This document shows, piece after piece, positions 55,550 to 64,000 of a DNA stretch of 64,000 nt. Positions within the stretch are counted from its first letter, which is position 1; every line of letters begins with the position of its first letter. The notes beneath the pieces were generated by a model, which was not told the DNA's origin, did not search any database, and was given only the letters and a program-made list of their open reading frames with translations. The DNA is from Planococcus citri (lineage: Eukaryota > Arthropoda > Insecta > Hemiptera > Pseudococcidae): the NCBI RefSeq assembly GCF_950023065.1, contig NC_088678.1, forward strand, positions 28,758,580 to 28,822,579, written 5' to 3'. The position numbers were made by a program, and so were the translations under genes.

Positions 55550-57560
55550 ATTCGAATCGAGAAAAACAACTTATAAGTATGTATAGAGTAAGGTAAAGGC
55601 AGGGATGGGTTAGAAAAGGAGGAAGATATGCCTTCGTTCTGAACTTACTAAAGTTTTAGCAATCTAGGTTACCACACATTCGCGTAATAGAACAAGCAAA
55701 AGTGGAGACATTACCATCGTATATATATATGGAAGGCCTATATGTAGGAAAGGGGGCGCAGAAGCCTTATGCTTGTTATATTTCACGACTTATACGTTAC
55801 GTATAAAATAATATTAATAATTATATTCGGCTGGCGCTTAGTTGACGGCGACGACAGCGACAGTCGAGCGCTATAAGCGAGGCAGATGAGGTTTTGCGTG
55901 GTTGGCGGGGGTTAACGCAGCCATAATATCGTCTCGTTTAAATCAATAAAGCCGGATTATAAAATACGTACAATTAATTCTCGAAAAAATACGCTAATAA
56001 CTAAATAATTAAATTTTAAACATTTCTGAATTTTAATGGAGGCGGCATCGCCGGGCCCAGCCTGCTACGTCACCGTATTACGTAGTATATACGTACGTAA
56101 TACGACTACACGATACCAAAGTTTTAATCTTTTAGGTGGATGAATGGGTTAAGGGTGGAAATTTATAAGGGGGCAGGATGAATGAATAAAACGGGGCAAG
56201 AGGTTCGGTGCACTGCGAGAGCTTGCGCCGCGCGGTATTCGCGTTTAATGAAGTTTGTCGTTAAAACATTTCGCCAAATATCTGCGGCGACGACGACGAC
56301 GACGTCGACGACAGCGAAGAGCGACGTGGCGCGGCGCGAACGACCAAAAATCACGATTCGCTTTAATTCGGCTTATATTAAATTTTAACTATCAATACGC
56401 CGACTACGACTATACATACGGTGGTGTGGTGCCGTCTACCTTACCGAATAGGCAATCCGCGCGCATTCTGAAATAATAAAATGTAGATTAACGGCGGTTT
56501 GGCGTCATAGCATAGAGTCGACGTCGACGTCGTCGCCTCTTTCCGCAGCTGTTACTGCAGCCAATCCGTATACTCGTGCAAGGGAAAGAAAGGTCTCGAG
56601 GAGTAGTAGCATCTTGCCTCGACATTCGATCGCGTCCTAGCAGCGTTTATTATTTCTTAATTAGATGAAATTTTTTATCCTCCGGTGTCGTAGAGGGTCG
56701 TGGGAAATACCGAAGAATTGATGAAAAACAGGGACAGGGGGGAAAGGTCTGAATGAGAGATGAGAAAAAAAGAAAAGAAAAAAGAAGAGCCACGGAGAGC
56801 ATCGAATTCATTTTTTATTCATAACAATACGCTTATCCAACCCCTCCCCGTCAGGCTGCTCATCCCTCTGTGCTTCAGGTATACCTATCTGTACGAAGAA
56901 AAGCTCCGGACCAACGACGACGTCACGGTCAAAGTTTATACTTACACACGTACCTATCGAAATAAAATCTGATCTATGTAAAATGGCAAGCGCTTGTCCG
57001 AAAGCTGCCTCGCCCCAGCTATCCCTGTGTAGCTTTTTTCGTCGGTATATTTACATCTATCAATGCCACCACTGAAAGATAAGCTGTCTTTTTTCACAGA
57101 GGCTAACGGAGAAACAGTGCTCGTGTGTATGCATACTCTCGCCCCTATGGTTGGATGGGGGAGTGGTAAGGAGGGTTATGGTTAGACAGGTACGTGTATA
57201 CTTTATAGTGTACCGCTGGTTGCGTGGCGTGGCGCTGCTTCGTCGCTTCTGAACCGTGAGCTTGGCGGATCGTCTACGTCTCATCTTGGAGATTCTTCTT
57301 TCTCGTTACCGAAATGAAATAGCGGAATGAATTTTTACGGCGTAAATAAACGAATGAAGGAAATTTGTTAGTGAAATATTACCAACACGAACGTGGCAAC
57401 GGCAACGTACCGGTACAATTGTCCGTTTGTTTGAAGACGACGATGGGAGAGGGTTTTAGGCGAATTTCCATCCGTGGTTGATGGTGGTTCTTGTCGCAGT
57501 GAAGTGGAAATGGAGAAGTGTTCAGATGCAGTTGAGACTTATCGTAAACATATCGAATAC
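55550..57560. other. Most CpG-rich, low-repeat island of the window
   Basis: 55840-56560 and 57060-57300 are dense in CG, with GCGGCGACGACGACGACGAC near 56283 and GTCGACGTCGACGTCGTCGC near 56518. AATTAATT/TAATAATTA cores lie between. No family of repeats intrudes over 2 kb. Frames are low-complexity products of the trinucleotide runs. This is the best candidate for conserved regulatory DNA or an unrecognised exon. Confidence 0.35.
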
Positions 57561-57645
57561 AGGGGTGGCAACACTGGCAACCTGAATTTTTTCTCGTGTG
57601 TTGCGTAAAAATGTCACTCCAAAATTACTGTGATATAATATCCCT

Positions 57646-57659
57646 CCCCCCCCCCCCCC
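57646..57659 (+). repeat. Poly-C tract (14 C)
   Basis: The longest G/C homopolymer of the window, preceded by CCCTC. Confidence 0.95.
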
Positions 57660-57837
57660 TTAAACCGGCAATAAACCAATACTTAATTTGAACGAAAAAA
57701 AAAAAGATTTCTTACTACGAGTAAAAAAGTTTAACTTCTGGTTGTATCTTCGGAATTCTAATTCATTCATTGAGGATCTCAGACCTAGTACGTATTAACA
57801 CAATACTTGACTAGCAGTTTAGGTATTCTTGAAAAGA

Positions 57838-58735
57838 AAAAGTAGTTGCGCAAAAATGATTTTTTTTTCAAAATGAAAATTTTTTAATTGAGAAAATTTT
57901 TTTAGAATGTCCAAAATTATTTCAATGATTTATTGCTCTCTTTATTTTTGTGTCAGTTTGACAGTTTATCATTAACCTTAGTTTTTGAGCAAAACAGTTC
58001 TTTGATTCTTTTCAAAAAATTAACATTATTGTATTCTAAACGTTTTTTTCTGCATTTAACCTTACCTATTTTTATTTCATTTTATTCAGAATAGGTGCCT
58101 GTGCCTACCTAATTTATGGATTCATACTTTAAAAATTGAATCTTTGATTCGTGTGGATTATTTGTACCCAAGTGAATATTGCAGCGAAAAATGTAAGTAG
58201 ATACTTATAATGAATTATGGTTTTTATATCTTTGGAAAGAGGAAACAATATTGAAATTTTTGGACTCACAAAAATCGGAGTTTATAATTCAGTTTTCGAA
58301 TCAATTTCAATCAAACGTTACGAAACACTGAAAATTAAAGCTGAAAATAAAAGAAAGAAAATGAGCTTTTATAACCGCAAAACTGGTCGAAATCTGATTT
58401 TTTTTCATGTTAAAAAATAGGAAATTTTAAATTCTCCATAAATCATGAAGAAACAACAATTTCTGGAGAAAGTATCCTGTTCAGTGTTTCTTCACCGCGC
58501 CACCAGGTATCAGCCACTTTGAATATCATTGTCAATTCAGCCTACGCAGCTTAGTCTGTATCTAGGACTTCACATTGTGCTCCCCAAATTAGTTTAGAAT
58601 CGAAAAATACTTAGATTACTTACTGCATTTGCATAGTAGACTATTGCGATATCATCTGCGAGCTGAACGCCTGCATAGGGAACTGTCACTTTTAGCGGGT
58701 TCAATTTGGATAGACCTACATCATTAATGTAAGCA
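57838..58735 (-). repeat. Tandem LINE-derived repeat, copy A
   Basis: It matches 58738-59560 block by block: GCAAAAATGATTTTTTTT, GAATGTCCAAAATTATTTCA, TCAGTTTGACAGTTTATCAT, TATCTTTGGAAAGAGGAAAC, GAAAGTATCCTGTT, CAGCCACTTTGAATAT, GACTTCACATTGTGCTC, GATTACTTACTGCATTTGCA. It ends with a reverse-transcriptase fragment (58603-58732). Confidence 0.8.
58603..58732 (-). pseudogene. Reverse-transcriptase fragment with ADD box
   Basis: The minus-strand frame YINDVGLSKLNPLKVTVPYA continues GVQLADDIAIVYYANAV. Y-I-N-D-V and L-A-D-D-I-A-I correspond to the YINDL and (F/Y)ADDTAI boxes of Jockey-type polymerases, including the paired catalytic aspartates. The frame stops after NLSIFRF. The rest of the polymerase is absent or unrecognisable. 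Confidence 0.65.
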
Positions 58736-58737
58736 GG

Positions 58738-59560
58738 TAGTTGTGCAAAAATGATTTTTTTTTTCAAAATGAAAAATTTTTAATTGAGATATTTTTTTTA
58801 GAATGTCCAAAATTATTTCACTGATTTATTGCACTCTTTATTTTTATGTCAGTTTGACAGTTTATCATTAACTTTAGTTTTTAAGCAAACAAGTTCTTTG
58901 CTTCTTTTCAAAAAATTCTATTCTAAACGTTTCTTCCCGCATATATTTTTATTTTATTTTATTCAGAATAGTTACCTACCTAATTTATGTTTTAAAAATT
59001 GATTCTTTGATTCGTGTGGATATGGTTTTTATATCGTTGGAAAGAGGAAACAATTTTGCAAGTTTTAGACTCACAAAAATCAGATGAGTTTATAATTCAG
59101 TTTTTGAATCAAATATTAATTCAATGTTGCGAAACGCCGAAAATTAAAGCTGAAAATAAAAGAAAGAAATGAGCTTTTATAACCTCAAAACTGATCAAAA
59201 TCGAATTTTGTTATGTTAAAGAATAGGAAATTTTAAATTCTCCACGAGCCATAAAGAATATTTAATTTTCCAAAACACTCCTGTTTTCTAGTAAAAATTC
59301 AAAAACAACAATTTCCCGAGAAAGTATCCTGTTTCCAGTGTTTCTTCGCCGCGCCATCAGATATCAGCCACTTTGAATATTATTGCCAATTCAGCCTGCG
59401 CAGCTTAGTCTGCAGGACTTCACATTGTGCTCCTCAAATTAGATTGTTTAGAATCGAAAAATACTCAGATTACTTACTGCATTTGCATAGTAGACTATTG
59501 CGATACTAGCGGGATCGGCATTTGTGGAGAACTTACAATTAGCGATTCAATCTGAATACA
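58738..59560 (-). repeat. Tandem LINE-derived repeat, copy B
   Basis: Direct repeat of copy A with scattered changes. It is continuous on its right with the reverse-transcriptase piece at 59470-59624. Confidence 0.8.
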
Positions 59561-59624
59561 CATTAATGTAGTGCATAGATCAAGTAGAGCAACGATCCAA
59601 GCGAACTTCCCACACTTCCTTGCA
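59470..59624 (-). pseudogene. Second reverse-transcriptase fragment, more decayed
   Basis: The minus strand reads MQGSVGSSLGSLLYLIYALH (compare PQGSVLGPLLYLIY, with three extra residues). After a stop and frame change it reads NADPASIAIVYYANAV, where the ADD box of copy A has become ADPAS. Confidence 0.6.
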
Positions 59625-59849
59625 TTTTTTAAAATCACAACTTTTTCGACGTAAATTCAAGAACTATAGGTAGATAAGCTGTTGAAAAACACGATTCCTT
59701 CGACGACGTGTATGAATAGTCACTCTAACAGAAATAATTTATTTAAAAAAAAAAAACAAAAAACTCAAATACTTCGCAGACGTTGGGATTGTACTTGAAT
59801 TTTTCTCAAAAAAAAATTTTAGTAACCAAAAAAGCTGGCAAAAGTAACG

Positions 59850-59995
59850 AGAAAAAAGCGTCAGCCACTTTGACGAATATCATTGCCAATTCAGCCTACG
59901 CAACTTAGTCTGCAGGACTCCACGTTGTGCTCCCCAAATTGGTTTAGAATCGAAAAATGCTTAGATTACTTACAGCATTTGCATAATAGACTACC
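59850..59995 (-). repeat. Tandem LINE-derived repeat, partial copy C
   Basis: GTCAGCCACTTTGACGAATA, TTGCCAATTCAGCCTACGCA, CTGCAGGACTCCACGTTGTG and GATTACTTACAGCATTTGCA repeat the 3' third of copies A and B. Confidence 0.75.
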
Positions 59996-61950
59996 TATAT
60001 AACTATGAAGATGAATGTGTAAAAGAATAAAAAAAAACATGAAAAAATATTGTATTCCGGAAACATAATAAAAAATGGTTAAACTAGGTACTGAAAAAAA
60101 TAGCAAAATTGAAGGATTAGGGGGGGAGAGTCCACTGAAATTTTAGAATGAGAAACATATTAAAATCAAAGGTAAAGAGCATGGAGGGGTGCTTGTAATC
60201 GAAATTTTGGAAAATAGTTGGAAAAACTCCTCCAAAAATATTAGAGTAAAAAGTACTACAATTTCAGAAAAAACATCGTAAAAATTGAAAGAAAACTTAC
60301 CAAAATTCACGATAAAATTGGGGAAACTTCGTGGATACAGGATACGATATTTACGTATGCTTAAAGGAAAACGGTGGCGGGGAATGTTGCCCTAATAACA
60401 GGCTCTCCTTTCTGCCGCGGTATCTCAAGTGTTACTGGAAATTATTTTTCTTCTTTTTGCAGCATTTGTGTACAAGATAATTTCATTTTACATTTTTAAA
60501 ATAAGATTATTAGGACATGCTTGTAAATTGCGAGAGTACTTACATTTACGGTTTTACTTTCAAAACTCAAAAGTTCTGTATACCTAATAAAAAAATTTCT
60601 GACGAACAATTTGAAATTTGAAGTAAGTAGATGAAATAGAATCAGAACATTTCTACGTGTCATCAACGACCAATAAGATTCCGGAAGACTCTAGGGAAGA
60701 TTTATTCACCCAGTGAAAAACGGGGTGACAAAGGTGACAATTATCACCCTTCCTCGAAAATTTCTGAACGGGAGAATTTCAAGTGTCATTACTTTAGGTG
60801 ATTCAGTAGCTTCTGAACGGCTCGGTGAGAAAATTTTACCCCGTGAAACGTTCTTGAACGCGCCCATGTTAAAGGAATATGACCACTTTCATTTTTTGCA
60901 CGGCTGATGACAAAATGACCATAAAATTACCTACATTATAACTTGATCGAATTTGCTTTTATTTAAGTCGCATCTTTCATAATTATTCAACGACTAGCAA
61001 ATACGTATGTAACATGGGTGATTACGTGTTGGCTACTAGAGATGCAACAGAATATCGTCTCGATAGCAGAAATAAAAACAAACAAAACTAAAGCAAAATT
61101 CCTATTGAAATCAGCGTAGATTCTTTCACCTGATCAATACATCAGCTCGTCGATGAATGTGAACTATTGAGTAACCTTTTTGTGGGCATCTGGACTGCAT
61201 TGATCGTAAGTTCGATTTTTTTTAAAAATTTATGTATTTCAAATCAAAAATGAGTTGAGAAGACCGTTAAATTCGGTCTTTTTCTAAATAATGTGCCCAA
61301 GCGCTCTTCAACTCTTATCTTGCATGTTCATTTGAATTTTAGCCATTCTTTAAAAAAGGTGATGAAATACCTAATTGGGCGAAACAAATGTCCTGGATTT
61401 TTACGAAAATTTGTAAAGAAGTAAGTAGGTCTACATGCGTTGAGAGGGAGACAACCTAAAAAATGTTGAGCACCATAGCCTTATAAGGGACTGAACAAAA
61501 GAGTCTTGAAAAATTGAAATTTGAGTTCCTAAACCGTCCTGACTCGTTGATTTTAAAATTCGTTGCCACTTGAAGTCCTCTATACGAAGCACTAAATAAG
61601 AGGGTTGTGAATAGCGAAAAACATGATTCATTATAAACTTTGTAGCACTTAAATATGTACTAACTTACCTACTTATTAAAGTTCTCGGCAGGCAAAAATA
61701 CTCGCATTGACGCATGCAATTGAACCGCTTTTCACGATCATTTCAGTCAAACTGCCCAAATTCACCTTTTTTTGAACGAATTTCTTCCAACATCTAGGCT
61801 AGGACCTACGTAACTATCATTCCTACTGAAATATGAATGAAAAAATATAAATTTTGAACATTCGATCAAAATGACCGCGAAAAGTGTTTATTGTGGTATA
61901 TTTTAATCCACTAAACGTGAATCCAGCACCAATTTGTGGTGAAAGGTATT
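59996..61950. other. Non-coding DNA, no gene seen
   Basis: AT-rich, with a slightly less biased patch at 60330-60440 and one at 60660-60900, where a 64-codon plus-strand frame repeats TTCTGAACGG-like words. No domain recognised. Confidence 0.45.
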
Positions 61951-61954
61951 CTTA

Positions 61955-62122
61955 GGGCTAGTTGCACCATCATGGTTTAAACTCAGTTTAACGTTAAACT
62001 CGGTTTAAATGCGAATAAAAACTGTTGGCTATTTTTTAGCATACCAAAATTTGTATTAATACATCACTTAAACTTGGTTTAACTTGATTCGAGTTTGTTC
62101 ACAGAATTGTGCAACTATACCC
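61955..62122. mobile_element. 168-bp MITE, GGGCTAGTTGCAC ends, TA flanks
   Basis: Left GGGCTAGTTGCACCA and right (inverted) GGGTATAGTTGCACA, with TA on both outer sides (61953-61954, 62123-62124). The interior has GGTTTAAACTCAGTTTAAC and ACTTGGTTTAACTTG, a sequence type common in short insect MITEs. No coding content. Confidence 0.75.
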
Positions 62123-62124
62123 TA

Positions 62125-63250
62125 ATAATCTTCAAGTGCCTGGTACAGGACTGAAAATGGTATCAAATGTTGAAATCGACTGTCTATGGGCCACAGGATC
62201 AGGGAGGTTCAGAAACTAAAATTACAACTTTTCATAGGGGAGACAGTCGTCACTAGTTCTGCACAGGTTACATTGTTCAAAAATGGCATAGAACATGTTT
62301 TTTTTTTTTTTTTTTTTTTTCAAAAATCACCTCAATATGAGCATCTTTGGTTCGTCTTTGGTACGGCTGTGGAGGTAAAAGTTTTTCTGGGTAGTCTCCC
62401 ATTTAAAGTACATAAGTAAACTTCCTCACCAACTTTCGTCAAAATCTAGGATACGTAGATATGCTTTTTCCCCCACTCCACCTTATTGTAAATGCATCTG
62501 AAAATATTCCAATTTTTGAGTATTAATTTAGGAGGTACAGCAATTTTTGACAGTTGAGTCAAAATTGACCTTTTTTGAGATCCTTGAAAATCTGAAGCAA
62601 ATCTTCAGATTTGTAGGGATGTAGAATTGTAGACAATGTATTTATCGTTATCTTGGATCAATATGTGACGGAGTTGAATGGCTCTTTCTCATCGTTTATT
62701 TTGGTATAAAAATCTTCGTCGTTTAGAGGAATTGAAAATGCAAAACAAAAACACCCACCAATCCTGATGTACTTACTTAGTTACATTGCTATTGTTTATG
62801 TGCAAAAGAAGAAGAAAATTATTGAAGACTGGAAATCAAAATACTGCGAAATATCATTGAAATCTAGTTAAAAACACAAAAAAAATTAACTGAAATAAAA
62901 AGAATAGTGATGTAAATTTGGATTTCTCATAGAATTATAGCTCAATCGTTGTCTTGAGGAAGTTCTCCCAAAAAACCAAGAAAAAAGCAACCCTTCATAA
63001 CAATAAACAAAAAAAAAAAATTACCTACTTTCTTCACCGCGATTTTTCGCAGATAAATCTAAGAGGTCTTAGCTGATATCTAATGATTAGAGAAAGTTTT
63101 AATATTTAAAACCTTGATCTTTTTTTTTTTTTTGAATTTTTCGTATAGGAAAATATGTTTTTAATATAATAAAATTAATTAATAATATTATGATAATTAA
63201 ATTTAAATAGATTATTAAATGAAAAAAATTAAAAATTACTATTTATGTTT
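62125..63250. other. Non-coding DNA, very AT-rich at the end
   Basis: A T-run of about 21 lies at 62300-62320. 63120-63240 is almost pure A/T. No gene or repeat family seen. Confidence 0.5.
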
Positions 63251-63283
63251 AACCGGCCATAGGTGGTAGTATGGCAGGCATAG

Positions 63284-63845
63284 GCGTGTTTGGTACCAAC
63301 GTGTAGATCTCGCCGAGGCGAACACGGTGAGCTACCTGTAAGACCCTCTATCTAATCATGGGAGGGAGCTACGGGCGTCTAAAGTGTACTAAATGAGCAA
63401 AAAATGAAAAATTGTCAAAATGAAAAATTCGACTTGGGGAGCTTGTAGAGCAATCTTTTAGCTAAAAATTGCAATTTTTGGCATTGGCCTACCTTCATTT
63501 TTGAAGGATTTATGCAACTTTGAAGTTTGGGAACTGATAAATTTCAGAAAAATTTCGAAATAAAAAATTCCTCAAATTTTACAAAAATTGATCTGTTTTC
63601 AAACTTCAAAGTTGCATAAATTCTTTAAAAATGAAGGTAGGCCAATGCCAAAAATTGAAATTTTTAGCTAAAAGAATGCTCTACAAGCTTCCCAGGTTGA
63701 ATTTCTCATTTTGACCATTTTTCATTTTTTGCTCATTTGGTACACTTTAGACGCCTGTAGATTCCTCCCATGATTAGATAGAGGGTCTTACAGGTAGCTC
63801 ACCGTGTTCGCCTCGGCGAGATCTACACGTTGGTACCACACCGGT
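63284..63845. mobile_element. 560-bp palindromic element with CpG-rich ends
   Basis: GGTACCAACGTGTAGATCTC, GCCGAGGCGAACACGGTGAG, CTACCTGTAAGACCCTC and TATCTAATCATGGGAGG on the left are repeated inversely to 63838. The outermost 75 bases are nearly identical. The inner arms (GTCAAAATGAAAAATTCGAC, GGCATTGGCCTACCTTCATT) are A/T-rich and slightly diverged. Loop near 63545-63590. No ORF. Confidence 0.85.
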
Positions 63846-64000
63846 ATTATTATTATTAGATATTCATTTATAACGATTTGCATTAGTATGCTCGTATTTC
63901 AACTTTTTCTAAAATGCTGCTGCTTCCGCAACGCTATTCGATTTTCCATCAACGATCTTGACCGTTCTACTTCTTCAGATAGGTAATGCTCCAGTTCTAG

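Noticed and set aside
56255..56476. Arg-rich frame in the CpG island
   Set aside because: A product of the (GAC)n run; no support as a protein.

Overview
The window is AT-rich animal nuclear DNA, most likely from an insect. Dispersed GTAGGTA/TACCTAC and TTACTTACT runs, Jockey- and RTE-like retrotransposon fragments and hAT-type elements suggest a sternorrhynchan hemipteran such as a mealybug or aphid. That placement is an impression, not a demonstrated assignment. There are no bacterial-style genes, operons, rRNA, tRNA or CRISPR arrays that I can recognise. I found no complete host protein-coding gene. The window looks like intergenic DNA or one or more very large introns, filled with nested and mostly dead mobile elements.

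Layout. 0-7 kb: a tandem pair of exon-like units on the minus strand (2.08-2.67 kb), a LINE ORF1 remnant (2.98-3.26 kb), an RTE-like 3' end (3.54-3.73 kb), and several fold-back repeats (3.95-4.57, 4.93-5.99, 6.42-6.9 kb). 7-15 kb: low-repeat, CpG-richer stretches (7.1-8.1 and 12.8-14.7 kb) around a 1.18-kb hAT-like element (9.93-11.1 kb). 15.9-18 kb: a fold-back with a second palindrome inserted in one arm, then a LINE endonuclease fragment. 18.5-20.3 kb: a three-level nest, with a Helentron-like element inside a hAT-like element inside an older inverted repeat. 21.7-22.8 kb: a near-perfect 242-bp hairpin and a second Helentron-like element that carries an open reading frame with a BESS-like segment. 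26.8-31.6 kb: a terminal-inverted-repeat element, a tandem duplication of about 1 kb, and a hAT MITE with an exact 8-bp target duplication. 34-43.5 kb: two long-armed fold-backs and a 2.1-kb tandem duplication. 43.6-45.3 kb: CpG-richer low-repeat DNA. 45.5-46.9 kb: three decayed reverse-transcriptase fragments in both orientations. 47-53 kb: palindromic MITEs, low-repeat DNA, and a possible recursive splice site at 51.16 kb. 53.9-54.3 kb: a possible LTR-retrotransposon gag remnant. 55.5-57.6 kb: the most CpG-rich stretch. 57.8-60 kb: tandem copies holding reverse-transcriptase motifs. 61.9-63.9 kb: a small MITE and a 560-bp palindrome.

The mobile-element pieces do not form a working pathway. 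Their value is as a record of insertion order: several boundaries are fixed by exact target-site duplications or by a surviving uninterrupted arm of an older palindrome. The CpG-richer islands without repeats are the best candidates for host regulatory DNA. All identifications come from reading sequence and translated motifs by eye. No database or alignment program was used, and element ends are approximate unless a target duplication is stated.
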